A stretch of DNA of 54,406 nt from Clostridia bacterium (lineage in GTDB: Bacteria; Bacillota; Clostridia; Lachnospirales; Lachnospiraceae), in contig BNZI01000006.1 in the NCBI GenBank assembly GCA_026000945.1, forward strand, positions 1 through 54,406, read 5' to 3'. A program made the position numbers and the translations under genes. Positions 40,019-48,643 of this stretch are shown here, one piece after another; within the stretch, counting starts at the first letter, position 1, and each line of letters begins with the position of its first letter. The notes beneath the pieces were generated by a model. It ran no database searches and was not told where the DNA came from. It saw nothing but the letters and a program-made list of their open reading frames with translations.

Positions 40019-41722
40019 ATGAAACACAAAATCAAAAGGTATGTATTTACCCTGGTTTTACTTTGCCTAGTTGCTGTTCACCCTAAAATTTTTGCGTTAG
40101 CAGATGGGATTGCGGGAAATCTCAACGCATGGAAGAGAATAGACGGTACGTATCGCAATACTTTGGGAGAGCCTATTTCAGGGGTAGTATCAAGAGGGAT
40201 TGATATCTCACAGTGGCAAGGATCGGTGGACTGGTCAAAAATTGCTGCATCTGATGTCAACTTTGTCATGTTTGGCTTAGGACGTGTACACACACCTGAT
40301 CCTAGATTTGCAACCAATATTCAAGGAGCAATGCGGCATAATTTAAAAATCGGAGCTTATCTTTTTTCTATTGCTAACAATGTGCAGGATGCAGCAGCAG
40401 AGGCCTATTATGTTTTAGATCAAATTAAAGATTATCCTATTTCTTTTCCTGTGGCCTATGATATTGAGGCAGGGACAGGAAACTTACCAAAGGAAACAGT
40501 CACGGATATCATAGTTACTTTTTGTAATATCATCCAATCTGCAGGTTACCATCCAATGGTATACGCAAATGAAAGCGTACTCTACAACAAAATGGATTTT
40601 ACTCGTATTCCTTGGGATATTTGGGTTGCTCGTTATAGTCATGCGACTTCTTGGGATAAACCAGCGATGTGGCAGGCAACTAGTACTTATCAGATGGATG
40701 GAGTGACGGAAAATACCGTAGATATTAATTTTCTATTTAAAGACTATTCTTCATTAATTGCTCAAGATGGCTGGCGTTTGATTAATGGAAATTGGTATTA
40801 TTATGTTAATTATCGCCAACAGTTTGGATGGATTAAATTAGGGAATACAAAATATTATTTGGATGCGAACGGAATCATGAAAACAGGCTGGATGGATGAT
40901 AATGGACAAACCTATTATTTAACCAGCGGTGGAGCTGCGGCTGTTGGATGGCGTAAAATCGATAATCAGTGGCGTTATTTTACAGCAGATGGATATTTAT
41001 TACGTAACCAATGGATTGAGTATGCTGGTCAAAAATATCGCGTGGATCAAGACGGTATTATGTTAGAAGGCTGGTACGAAGAAAATGGGAAAGACTATTA
41101 CTTTAGACCAGGCGGAAACGGGGAAGCAGTAACCGGGTGGAATTTCATCAGTGGAAAATGGTACTATATGCAAAAAAGTGGAGAAAAGACTACCGGTTGG
41201 ATAGAAGATGGCTCCTCTTATTATTTGAATACAGACGGTACAATGAAAACCGGATGGCATAACGAAAACAATCAAGTATACTATTTAAGAAATTCGGGCG
41301 CAGCTGCTAAAGGCTGGTTACTGATTAACAGTACGTGGTATTATTTCACTGAACAGGGTCATCGTTACAGCGGTTGGGTTTTGGATCAAGGTAAATGGTA
41401 TTTCTTAGATCAAGACGGAAAAATGCTTGTTAGTAATTTTGTACAAGAGTTTCCTAATCAGGTCACCCAAAGTGTTACCGAACCTACTCAAGGTTCAATA
41501 GTTTATTATATGACTTCTACAGGTGCAATGACGGTTGACTGGCAGTTAATTAGGGGAAATTGGTATTATTTTGCGGCAAATGGAAAAATGTTGACAGGAT
41601 GGGTTTGGGATCAAGAAAAATGGTATTATTTATATCCTGATGGAAAGATGGCTGAGAATACAACAATTAATGACAAGGGAATAGACTATACTTTAGGTGC
41701 AAATGGAGCTTGGATTTCATAA
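40019..41722 (+). CDS. GH25 lysozyme with cell-wall-binding repeats
   Basis: This secreted muramidase has 567 residues. A signal peptide (KRYVFTLVLLCLVAVHP) precedes the GH25 domain, from RGIDISQWQGSVDW to about residue 240, with the catalytic pair Asp148/Glu150 in AYDIEAG. Then come about 14 aromatic repeats of the form GWRLINGNWYYY, YYLDANGIMKTGW and WYYFAANGKMLTGW, which bind choline or a similar wall ligand. AGGAGG lies 10 nt before the ATG. The likely role is wall turnover. No holin lies nearby, so a prophage origin is not indicated. Confidence 0.92.
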   Translation: MKHKIKRYVFTLVLLCLVAVHPKIFALADGIAGNLNAWKRIDGTYRNTLGEPISGVVSRGIDISQWQGSVDWSKIAASDVNFVMFGLGRVHTPDPRFATNIQGAMRHNLKIGAYLFSIANNVQDAAAEAYYVLDQIKDYPISFPVAYDIEAGTGNLPKETVTDIIVTFCNIIQSAGYHPMVYANESVLYNKMDFTRIPWDIWVARYSHATSWDKPAMWQATSTYQMDGVTENTVDINFLFKDYSSLIAQDGWRLINGNWYYYVNYRQQFGWIKLGNTKYYLDANGIMKTGWMDDNGQTYYLTSGGAAAVGWRKIDNQWRYFTADGYLLRNQWIEYAGQKYRVDQDGIMLEGWYEENGKDYYFRPGGNGEAVTGWNFISGKWYYMQKSGEKTTGWIEDGSSYYLNTDGTMKTGWHNENNQVYYLRNSGAAAKGWLLINSTWYYFTEQGHRYSGWVLDQGKWYFLDQDGKMLVSNFVQEFPNQVTQSVTEPTQGSIVYYMTSTGAMTVDWQLIRGNWYYFAANGKMLTGWVWDQEKWYYLYPDGKMAENTTINDKGIDYTLGANGAWIS

Positions 41723-42033
41723 GAAAGATGCAGGAAGGAAGCTTAGGGGGTATTGATCCAAGCGCTTAATACCCGTTTCTTGGTAGATTTTCATCTGATG
41801 TGTGTTACATTTTCTTGAAATATGAGCACATATCTACAAAAATTTTCCTTACAGAACTGTAATATCCAATAAAAATCTGGATATTACAGATAATGTTAAT
41901 ATGCTCTAGTGAGTAAAAGGTAAGCTAGCTATTTGTTCAGCAGGACAAAAGGCAGACTTGCCTTTTACTTTTCAGTTATATTTTTGGCATTTTACCATAA
42001 AGTTTAACAAGGATAAATCACTAGGGGTTTCTT
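41723..42033. other. Hairpin-rich gap between lysozyme and M23 peptidase
   Basis: Three structures follow each other. GGGTATT/AATACCC lies at about 41748-41773. A perfect 12-bp inverted repeat CTGTAATATCCA/TGGATATTACAG lies at 41857-41889. AAAAGGCA/TGCCTTTT with a T-rich tail lies at 41947-41975. The last can also pair with GTAAAAGGTAAG at 41913. No ORF is present. Confidence 0.55.
41947..41975 (+). terminator. Possible terminator or attenuator before the M23 gene
   Basis: AAAAGGCA and TGCCTTTT close a GACT loop and are followed by ACTTTT. A competing upstream arm at 41913-41924 makes an attenuator conceivable; otherwise it ends the lysozyme transcript. Confidence 0.45.
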
Positions 42034-43134
42034 TTGAAAAAGTATGTAGAATTCTTTACTAAAGTAATGATTAGTGAACTTTTTGTTGTATTGTTATGTT
42101 TTTCGTATTTTGTTTGTAAAAACACCGTAGATAATCCGACTTTTCAGTCTTGGGTCAGTACCGTAGGCGCTGCACAGATTAGTTTTGCGACAGAAAAAAA
42201 ATTTCTTCGTTGGGTAGATTTTACTGTACCTGCTAAGGTATTAGATCAAGCTTATCAGTATGATGTGCAAACTTATGAAGAAGAAATTCATTTGGATTGG
42301 ATTGCTTTGTTGGCGTATGCAGCGGCAAAGACTGGCGGAGATTTTTCTCGATATCAAAATAAAATCATGGATAATGCCGTTCAGCAAATTCTTGATGGGG
42401 AAATGGATGAGAACGAGTTAACTCAACCAAAATCCTATGGTTATTACTATGAAGCTTATCAGGGCGTTTTAGGTGGTCTTGTTGGGGAATATGAAGTGGA
42501 ACGGGAAGATCCGCAAACGAAGGAAAAAACGTTGAAGTTTGCTTATGGTTTAAAGGGATTTCTACCTATCGCAAAAGGCTATCCTTTTACAGAATATGAT
42601 GATTTTGGTGTTTCTCGTAGTTATGGTTACAAACGTAAACATCTAGGACATGATATGATGGGACAGGTAGGCACACCTATTATTGCAGTGGAATCTGGAT
42701 ATGTGGAGGCGATAGGATGGAATCAGTATGGTGGATGGCGTTTAGGTATCCGCAGTTTTGATAAAAAAAGGTACTATTATTACGCACATTTGCGTAAAGA
42801 CGTACCTTTTTCTAAAAATCTGCAGGAGGGTAGTGTAGTTACTGCTGGAGATGTGATCGGATATATGGGCAGAACAGGATATAGCTTAAAAGAAAACCAA
42901 AATAATATTGAAACATCACATTTACATTTTGGTTTGCAAATTATTTTTGACGAATCCCAAAAAGAAGGCAATAATGAAATATGGATCAGTTGTTATCAGT
43001 TAATGAAGTTTTTACAGAAAAATCAATCACCAACAAGAAAAGATAGCGAAAATAACGAACATGTTCGAGTTTATCAAATGAAAGATCCTTTAGTAGAAGA
43101 GTATAAAGGAAAACAATTGTTAAACGTTGACTAA
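42034..43134 (+). CDS. Membrane-anchored M23 (LytM-type) metallopeptidase
   Basis: This 366-residue protein has one N-terminal membrane segment (SELFVVLLCFSYFVC), an uncharacterised region of about 150 residues, and a C-terminal M23 domain. The zinc ligands are in KHLGHDMMG (His203, Asp207) and in SHLHFGLQ, and the usual GTPIIAVESGYVEAIGW strand is present. It would cut peptidoglycan cross-bridges outside the membrane. The start is a TTG at 42034 with AGGGG close upstream; no ATG in frame fits better. The position next to the lysozyme suggests joint wall remodelling. Confidence 0.87.
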   Translation: MKKYVEFFTKVMISELFVVLLCFSYFVCKNTVDNPTFQSWVSTVGAAQISFATEKKFLRWVDFTVPAKVLDQAYQYDVQTYEEEIHLDWIALLAYAAAKTGGDFSRYQNKIMDNAVQQILDGEMDENELTQPKSYGYYYEAYQGVLGGLVGEYEVEREDPQTKEKTLKFAYGLKGFLPIAKGYPFTEYDDFGVSRSYGYKRKHLGHDMMGQVGTPIIAVESGYVEAIGWNQYGGWRLGIRSFDKKRYYYYAHLRKDVPFSKNLQEGSVVTAGDVIGYMGRTGYSLKENQNNIETSHLHFGLQIIFDESQKEGNNEIWISCYQLMKFLQKNQSPTRKDSENNEHVRVYQMKDPLVEEYKGKQLLNVD

Positions 43135-43210
43135 ACGTGAATGATATACTAAACTTGTCTTTGAATGAATAGGCAGAAGGCAAATTCAAAGTGAGGTGTG
43201 AAGCTTTTTG

Positions 43211-43489
43211 ATGAGTAGGATAGAACAGGAGAAAGAGTTGAAAGAGAACCCAGAGGTCAACCCATTTGTTTTACAATTTTTAGAAGCTGAGTCTTACCAA
43301 GAAAAACAAGTTATATTTCAAAAAGAATCGGATAAAATGACTAAAAAAGACTTAGAAAATATCGCATTATCTATGGATATGATTTTGTCGGATTTTTCAC
43401 AAGAAGAATTGATACAGCAAATTTGGAATCAATTACGAACTTTACAAAAATTTGAAATCAATAGACCTAAACTAGATGAAAAGTGGTGA
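43211..43489 (+). CDS. Small acidic helical protein of unknown function (92 aa)
   Basis: I do not recognise this protein. It is predicted to be all-helical, with no signal peptide or membrane segment, and rich in Glu, Gln and Lys (FLEAESYQEKQVIFQKESDK). GAGGTG lies 13 nt before the ATG, and a TTG one codon earlier is an alternative start. It lies 76 nt after the M23 gene and 44 nt before hisA. Confidence 0.6.
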   Translation: MSRIEQEKELKENPEVNPFVLQFLEAESYQEKQVIFQKESDKMTKKDLENIALSMDMILSDFSQEELIQQIWNQLRTLQKFEINRPKLDEKW

Positions 43490-43533
43490 TTTTGGTTCCT
43501 TTTAAGAATACAAAATGAGAAGGTGGTAGAAAA

Positions 43534-44244
43534 ATGATTATTTTTCCGGCAATTGATTTGTCCCATGGTCAATGTGTTCGTTTGTACCAAGGTGATTTCA
43601 ACAAAAAAACAATCATGAATGATAAGCCTCTAGATCAGGCAAAAACTTTTATTCAGATTGGTGCACAGGCGTTGCATATCGTAGATTTGGACGGAGCTTT
43701 ATCAGGAAATGTCAGAAATTTTTTTGCCATTCAAGACATTCGAAATAATATTCATGTTCCCATTCAAGTGGGCGGCGGAGTACGTAGTTTGGCGCAAATT
43801 AATCGATATAAAGAAATAGGTATTGATCGAGTTATTCTAGGCTCTAAAGCGGTAGAAGATCGTTATTTTTTACGTAAGGCATATTCTATTTATGGGAATC
43901 TTTTAGCAGTATCTATTGATGCAAAAGATGATATGGTGGCAACTAGGGGATGGAAAAATATTTCTGAGTGGAATTATTTAGATTTTGCTAAAGAAATAGA
44001 AGATATTGGATTGCCTACAATTATTTATACGGATATTTCCAGAGATGGAACTTTGCATGGTCCAAATTTAGAGCATTTAGAACGTTTAGTTAGTGCTGTC
44101 CCTTCTCTAAAGATTATTGCTTCCGGAGGAGTGCGCTCAAAAGAGGATTTAGAAGATATTAAAAATTTAGGGGTTTATGGAACAATTGTAGGAGAGTCTC
44201 TCTACCAAGGTTTGTTGACTATGCAAGATATTGTTTCCATATAG
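43534..44244 (+). CDS. hisA: HisA, ProFAR isomerase, isolated from other his genes
   Basis: HisA is a (beta/alpha)8 barrel catalysing the fourth step of histidine synthesis. The 236-residue protein keeps the catalytic aspartates Asp8 (PAIDLSHG) and Asp129 (SIDAKDDMVATRGW), and both phosphate loops (VGGGVRS, ASGGVRS). AAGGTGG lies before the ATG. No other his gene is in the window. A residual or alternative role cannot be excluded, but no key residue is missing. The terminator follows at 44313. Confidence 0.9.
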   Translation: MIIFPAIDLSHGQCVRLYQGDFNKKTIMNDKPLDQAKTFIQIGAQALHIVDLDGALSGNVRNFFAIQDIRNNIHVPIQVGGGVRSLAQINRYKEIGIDRVILGSKAVEDRYFLRKAYSIYGNLLAVSIDAKDDMVATRGWKNISEWNYLDFAKEIEDIGLPTIIYTDISRDGTLHGPNLEHLERLVSAVPSLKIIASGGVRSKEDLEDIKNLGVYGTIVGESLYQGLLTMQDIVSI

Positions 44245-44312
44245 TTGAGACGAAGTATGGTAAAGTCTAGAAAAGTAATATTTATTCTTGACCTAGTTTC
44301 TAAATCATGATC

Positions 44313-44343
44313 GAAAAAAGCATCTTGACAGGTGCTTTTTTCA
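44313..44343 (+). terminator. Terminator after hisA
   Basis: GAAAAAAGCA pairs with TGCTTTTTTC around a short loop, with a T run in the 3' arm. Confidence 0.8.
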
Positions 44344-44465
44344 GTTTAGAGTTTGTGGGATAGTTTGTCTATGATAGATAAACTAATCAAAGTAGAGTTT
44401 TTCTCAGTTAGTGATGGAGTAGGTTCTTCTTCTATTGGAGAAAATAAGAGTGTCAAGAGAAATAC

Positions 44466-44494
44466 TTGACAATTAAATTTCTTTACTTTATGAT
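44466..44494 (+). promoter_or_regulatory. Promoter of the ylxM-ffh operon
   Basis: A perfect TTGACA and TATGAT are 17 nt apart, about 24 nt before the ylxM start. Confidence 0.72.
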
Positions 44495-44517
44495 ATATCC
44501 TAGTGTGGAGATAAGTT

Positions 44518-44865
44518 ATGGAAAAAATAGTAGAGCTTACTCTCTTATATGATTTTTATGGAGAATTGCTAAGTGAACATCAAAAAGAAGTTTATGAAGC
44601 AGTAGTTTTTTCAGACCTTTCCTATCAAGAGGCTGCGGAGCAATATGCCATGAGTAAGCAGGGGATTTATGATTTAGTCAAACGAAGTTTGGAAAAATTA
44701 AAACAATATGAATTGAAATTGGGTTTGATCGAAAAATTTCGTTGTACCAAACAATTAGCACAAAATCTCCAACAACAACTGCAGCAGTATCTATTTGAAC
44801 CAAGTACAAAAAGGTTAGAGCAAATACAGGAAATGGTGCAAGTTTTAATACAAGCTTTGGAATGA
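44518..44865 (+). CDS. ylxM: YlxM, SRP-associated helix-turn-helix protein
   Basis: YlxM proteins accompany ffh and are thought to assist the SRP GTPase cycle. The 115-residue chain has a sigma-70 region 4-like helix-turn-helix (LSYQEAAEQYAMSKQGIYDL) and a Gln-rich helical C-terminus. GGAG precedes the ATG. Its stop overlaps an ATG of the ffh frame, indicating coupling. Confidence 0.88.
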   Translation: MEKIVELTLLYDFYGELLSEHQKEVYEAVVFSDLSYQEAAEQYAMSKQGIYDLVKRSLEKLKQYELKLGLIEKFRCTKQLAQNLQQQLQQYLFEPSTKRLEQIQEMVQVLIQALE

Positions 44866-44876
44866 AAGGGAAGATT

Positions 44877-46214
44877 ATGGCTTTTGAAAGTTTAGCTGAA
44901 AAATTACAAAAAGTCTTTAAAAATCTGCGAGGGAAGGGCAGACTTTCAGAAAGCGATGTAAAAATTGCTTTAAAAGAAGTGAAAATGGCTTTACTGGAAG
45001 CTGATGTCAGTTTTAAGGTAGTCAAGCAGTTTATTGCTTCTGTCTCTGAAAGGGCTATAGGGCAGGAAGTTTTTAATAGTCTTTCACCAGGACAAACGGT
45101 AGTAAAAATTGTTAATGAAGAGATGATTCACCTGATGGGGGAAAGTGTGCAGCCCGATTTCAAACCATCTGATGAACTTACTGTTTTTTTGGTAGTTGGT
45201 TTGCAAGGTGCAGGAAAAACCACAACGATTGCTAAAATGGCGGGAAAATTTAAAAATATGGGAAAAAAGCCTTTGTTGGTCGCTTGTGATATTTATCGTC
45301 CGGCAGCAATTAAACAGTTGCAGGTCAATGGAGAAAAACAAGGGGTTCCTGTGTTCACGATGGGGGATCAGCATTCACCGGTAGATATTGCTAAGGCATC
45401 TCTTAGTTTTGCAAAAAAAAATGATTGTCATGTAATTTTGTTAGATACAGCGGGACGTTTGCATGTGGATGAGATGATGATGGCAGAATTGCAGGAAATC
45501 AAAAAAAACATTCCCATACACCAAACGATTCTAGTTGTGGATTCTATGACAGGACAGGATGCAATCAATGTAGCAAGTACTTTTGAAGAGCAAGTTGGCC
45601 TAGATGGTGTAGTATTAACCAAGTTAGATGGCGATACCCGGGGCGGTGTAGCACTTTCTTTACGTTTTGTGACTGGGAAGCCCATATTTTATGTGGGTAT
45701 GGGAGAAAAACTTTCAGAGTTGGAAGAATTCCATCCTGACCGTATGGCTTCTCGTATTTTAGGTATGGGAGATATTCTCACTCTGATTAACAAAGTACAA
45801 TCCGAAGTAGATGAAGAACAAGCAAAAGTTTTGGAGCAAAAAATACGGAAAGCAGAATTTAATTACAATGATTTTTTACTCCAGCTAAAGCAGATTAAAA
45901 ATATGGGCGGTATAGCAAAAATTTTGGATTTAATGCCAGGTATGGATAAAGTAAAATCTACTGCAAATTTAGATGACGAAACTCCGATACGACAAGTAGA
46001 ATCTATGATCTATTCAATGACCAAAGGAGAAAGAGAAAATCCGGATTTACTTAATTTATCTAGAAAGCAACGTATTGCTAAAGGATCAGGAGTAGCCATG
46101 TCAGAAGTAAATCGTATGGTGAAACAATTTGAACAATCAAAGAAAATGATGAAACAGATGTCCGGTATGATGCAAGGAAAAAAATCTAAGTTTAAATTTC
46201 CATTTTCTTTTTAA
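44877..46214 (+). CDS. ffh: Signal recognition particle protein Ffh
   Basis: Ffh binds signal peptides and SRP RNA and delivers ribosomes to FtsY. The 445-residue protein begins with the N domain MAFESLAEKLQKVFKNLRGK. The G domain has GLQGAGKTTTIAKMA, DTAGR, TKLDGD and GMGEKLSELEEF. A methionine-rich M domain ends in MMKQMSGMMQGKKSK. The ATG at 44877 has AAAGGGAAG just upstream; the overlapping ATG at 44862 would add five residues. It heads the string into rpsP. Confidence 0.95.
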   Translation: MAFESLAEKLQKVFKNLRGKGRLSESDVKIALKEVKMALLEADVSFKVVKQFIASVSERAIGQEVFNSLSPGQTVVKIVNEEMIHLMGESVQPDFKPSDELTVFLVVGLQGAGKTTTIAKMAGKFKNMGKKPLLVACDIYRPAAIKQLQVNGEKQGVPVFTMGDQHSPVDIAKASLSFAKKNDCHVILLDTAGRLHVDEMMMAELQEIKKNIPIHQTILVVDSMTGQDAINVASTFEEQVGLDGVVLTKLDGDTRGGVALSLRFVTGKPIFYVGMGEKLSELEEFHPDRMASRILGMGDILTLINKVQSEVDEEQAKVLEQKIRKAEFNYNDFLLQLKQIKNMGGIAKILDLMPGMDKVKSTANLDDETPIRQVESMIYSMTKGERENPDLLNLSRKQRIAKGSGVAMSEVNRMVKQFEQSKKMMKQMSGMMQGKKSKFKFPFSF

Positions 46215-46257
46215 TTGTTCCAGAAAAAATAATAAAAAATAAAAGAGGTATATTATT

Positions 46258-46497
46258 ATGGTGAAAATCAGATTAAAACGTATGGGAAGAAAGAAAAGTC
46301 CGTTTTATCGTGTGGTGATAGCAGATGCACGTTCTCCAAGAGATGGAAAATTTATAGAAGAAATCGGTTACTATGATCCGACGGCGGAACCTTCGATTAT
46401 TAAAATTGATGCTGAATCGGCAAAAAAATGGTTGGAAAATGGTGCGCAACCTACAGAAACTGTAAATAAATTATTGAAAATATCAGGCATAAAATAA
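46258..46497 (+). CDS. rpsP: 30S ribosomal protein S16
   Basis: S16 is an assembly protein of the small subunit. The 79-residue chain starts [20 protein letters not shown], the family signature. AGAGG precedes the ATG. It lies 43 nt after ffh and 14 nt before khpA. Confidence 0.97.
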   Translation: MVKIRLKRMGRKKSPFYRVVIADARSPRDGKFIEEIGYYDPTAEPSIIKIDAESAKKWLENGAQPTETVNKLLKISGIK

Positions 46498-46511
46498 ATC
46501 AGGTGAAAACA

Positions 46512-46739
46512 ATGAAAGCATTAGTAGAAGTGATTGCAAAGGCTTTAGTAGATTTTCCAGATGAAGTGGCAGTAGAATCAAAGGAAGAAGAGGACTATAC
46601 TTTAGTGCAATTACATGTGGCAGGAACAGATATGGGAAAAGTAATTGGTAAACAGGGACGAACAGCCAAAGCAATTAAGACCTTAGTGAAAGCTTCTTTA
46701 GGAAAAGAAGATAAAAAGGTAATTATTGAAATTCAATAA
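46512..46739 (+). CDS. khpA: KhpA, KH-domain RNA-binding protein
   Basis: This 75-residue single-KH protein has the GKVIGKQGRTAKAIKTLV loop (GxxG). In Firmicutes it works with KhpB as an RNA-binding regulator affecting cell division. The ATG at 46512 follows AGGTG; a GTG at 46503 is less likely. Confidence 0.92.
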   Translation: MKALVEVIAKALVDFPDEVAVESKEEEDYTLVQLHVAGTDMGKVIGKQGRTAKAIKTLVKASLGKEDKKVIIEIQ

Positions 46740-46815
46740 AGTTTTCATTGAGATACTAGAATCAGCAGTCATTATTTGACTGCTGATTAAATTTTTAGTT
46801 TATAGGGGCTTACTT

Positions 46816-47322
46816 ATGGTGAAATGGCTACGTGTGGGAGTGATTACCTCGCCTCATGGATTGCAAGGAGAAGTGAAAGTTTTTCCAACAACAGATGAAC
46901 TTGATCGTTTTTCGGCATTGCATGAGGTTTATTTAGACATTGATCAGGAAAAAAAGAAATTACAAATTGAAAAAGTTCGCTACATGAATCAAATGGTCAT
47001 TTTAAAAGTACAAGGTTGGGACAAGCGGGAAGATGTGGAAAGATATCGAAAGCAGGATTTATGGATTGAACGCAGCCAAGCTTTGCCTTTAGCGGAGAAT
47101 GAAGTATATATTGCAGATATTCTAGGCTTTCGTATAAAAAGCGACATAGGAGAAGATTTGGGATATTTAAAGGATGTGCTAAAAACAGGAGCAAATGATG
47201 TGTATGTAGTGGATACGGGAGATAAAGAACTGCTTTTACCGTCTATTCCCGAATGTATTCTAGATATTTTGTGGGATGAAGAGTGTATTTTGGTGCATAT
47301 TTTAGAGGGATTAGGCGAATGA
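46816..47322 (+). CDS. rimM: Ribosome maturation factor RimM
   Basis: RimM helps 16S rRNA and S19 assembly. The 168-residue protein has an N-terminal RimM barrel (VGVITSPHGLQGEVKVFPTT) and a C-terminal PRC barrel (DILGFRIKSDIGEDLGYLKD; LLLPSIPECILDIL). AGGGG lies before the ATG. Its stop overlaps the trmD start (ATGA). Confidence 0.94.
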   Translation: MVKWLRVGVITSPHGLQGEVKVFPTTDELDRFSALHEVYLDIDQEKKKLQIEKVRYMNQMVILKVQGWDKREDVERYRKQDLWIERSQALPLAENEVYIADILGFRIKSDIGEDLGYLKDVLKTGANDVYVVDTGDKELLLPSIPECILDILWDEECILVHILEGLGE

Positions 47323-48068
47323 ATATTTCTGTCTTGACACTTTTTCCTGAATGGATCTTGCAAGGAGTAAATATCAGTGTGGTGGGAAGAGCCATTCAAA
47401 ATGAATTGTTGACAGTTTCGGCGATCAATATCAGGGATTTCTCCTACGATAAACATAAAAGGGTTGATGACTATCCTTATGGGGGTGGGGCTGGCATGGT
47501 GATGCAGGCAGCGCCCATTTATCGTGCTTACCAAACTTTGATGGACAAAATTCAATCGACGAAAAGCAAAGTAAAAATGATCTATTGTACTCCGCAAGGT
47601 GATCCTTTTGACCAAAAAATGGCGGAGAAATATTCCAAAGAAGAAGAATTGATTTTTTTGTGTGGACATTACGAAGGAATTGATGAGAGAGTTTTAGAAA
47701 TGATCGAGATGGATTGGGTGTCGATTGGAGATTATGTATTAACTGGGGGAGAATTGCCAGCTTTAGTGATGATCGACAGTATTGCTCGTTTGATACCTGG
47801 CGTGTTACACAATCAAGATTCTGCTAATCAAGAATCTTTTCAAGGATCTTTACTAGAATATCCGCACTATACAAGACCACAATCTTTCCAAGGAAAAACT
47901 GTACCTGATGTTTTATTGTCTGGACATCATGAAAAAATTGAGAACTGGAGGAGAGAACAGTCTGTTTTGCGTACTTTTGAAAGAAGAAAAAGGCTATTGG
48001 ACCAAGCGGATCTTAGTGAAAAGGAAAAAGAACAGATTGCTCAGTGGGAAAGCGAAAAGGGGCTGTAG
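47319..48068 (+). CDS. trmD: tRNA (guanine37-N1)-methyltransferase TrmD
   Basis: TrmD makes m1G37 and prevents frameshifting. The 249-residue SPOUT protein has the trefoil-knot motifs LCGHYEGIDERV and SIGDYVLTGGELPALVMIDS, and GGAGMVMQ. The start at 47319 overlaps the rimM stop; a longer ORF from 47283 lacks homology. rplS, which normally follows, is absent. A partial dispersed repeat starts right at the stop codon. Confidence 0.96.
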   Translation: MNISVLTLFPEWILQGVNISVVGRAIQNELLTVSAINIRDFSYDKHKRVDDYPYGGGAGMVMQAAPIYRAYQTLMDKIQSTKSKVKMIYCTPQGDPFDQKMAEKYSKEEELIFLCGHYEGIDERVLEMIEMDWVSIGDYVLTGGELPALVMIDSIARLIPGVLHNQDSANQESFQGSLLEYPHYTRPQSFQGKTVPDVLLSGHHEKIENWRREQSVLRTFERRKRLLDQADLSEKEKEQIAQWESEKGL

Positions 48069-48112
48069 TAAAATAAGCATAAATATATCACATTCAAATT
48101 GGTGTGACCATG
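48067..48112 (+). repeat. Dispersed three-hairpin repeat, partial copy at the trmD stop
   Basis: TAAAATAAG starts within the trmD stop codon, as it does at the leuS stop. A shortened core CACATTCAAATTGGTGTGAC and CCATG follow. The region fills the 46 nt between trmD and the convergent DUF5721 gene. Confidence 0.5.
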
Positions 48113-48114
48113 TT

Positions 48115-48588
48115 TTATTCCATCCATTGGTTTAAAAATTTTTGGATATAATTATCCCAGGTATTTTCTAAATCTCGATCTAAAGAAAAAGAGAGTAAGG
48201 AAATACCGCTTTGGCAGTACAGTTGTTCTTGTTCATAACGGATTGTCAAATATAAACCAGATAAATTTTGTGTATTTGTAGATTCAGCAAATAGTTTTCC
48301 CCAAAACTGAGGAGGAAATTGTAGCACAATCTGAAATTTTTGTGGTAATTTTTTTCCTTTAATTAAAGAAAAACAAAAAGGTCGCAGTTTTTTCCAAGTA
48401 CAAAGTTTTGGTTGTCCAAGGTTTATGTATTCTTCTTCGGTGTAATATTCTTTTAAGATATGTCCATCTAAAAAGCAGGAAAAATAAGTATGGATTTTTG
48501 CTTCACAGAGTAAGAAAAAGTCAAAATTTTCTTGTAAAAACAAGTCTTTAGTAAAGGTTTTAATTTGATTAATTTGTGTGGAATACAT
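48115..48588 (-). CDS. DUF5721-like protein
   Basis: This 157-residue protein starts with a helical TFTKDLFLQENFDFFLLCEA, followed by IHTYFSCFLDGHI and a central LRPFCFSLIKGKKLPQKFQI with alternating strands. I associate this pattern with the Lachnospiraceae family DUF5721; the assignment is from memory. No function is known. AAAGGAG lies 10 nt before the ATG. It is convergent with trmD. Confidence 0.68.
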   Translation of the reverse strand: MYSTQINQIKTFTKDLFLQENFDFFLLCEAKIHTYFSCFLDGHILKEYYTEEEYINLGQPKLCTWKKLRPFCFSLIKGKKLPQKFQIVLQFPPQFWGKLFAESTNTQNLSGLYLTIRYEQEQLYCQSGISLLSFSLDRDLENTWDNYIQKFLNQWME

Positions 48589-48616
48589 GGAGTAAAAGCT
48601 CCTTTCTGACTAGATA

Positions 48617-48642
48617 CCCCGCTTAAAAAGCGGGGTTTTTTT
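48617..48642 (+). terminator. Plus-strand terminator near 48.6 kb
   Basis: CCCCGC and GCGGGG close a 7-nt loop, followed by seven T. No plus-strand gene ends nearby, so it may stop read-through from trmD across the minus-strand DUF5721 gene. Confidence 0.8.
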
Positions 48643-48643
48643 A

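Noticed and set aside
40019..43134. Prophage lysis module (lysozyme plus M23 peptidase)
   Set aside because: There is no holin, no phage structural gene and no attachment site. Each protein has its own secretion signal, which fits cellular wall remodelling.
46989..47669. A 226-codon minus-strand ORF across rimM and trmD
   Set aside because: It is antisense to two certain genes, has no ribosome binding site or recognisable domain, and its composition (Ser, His, Lys-rich) is typical of a shadow frame.
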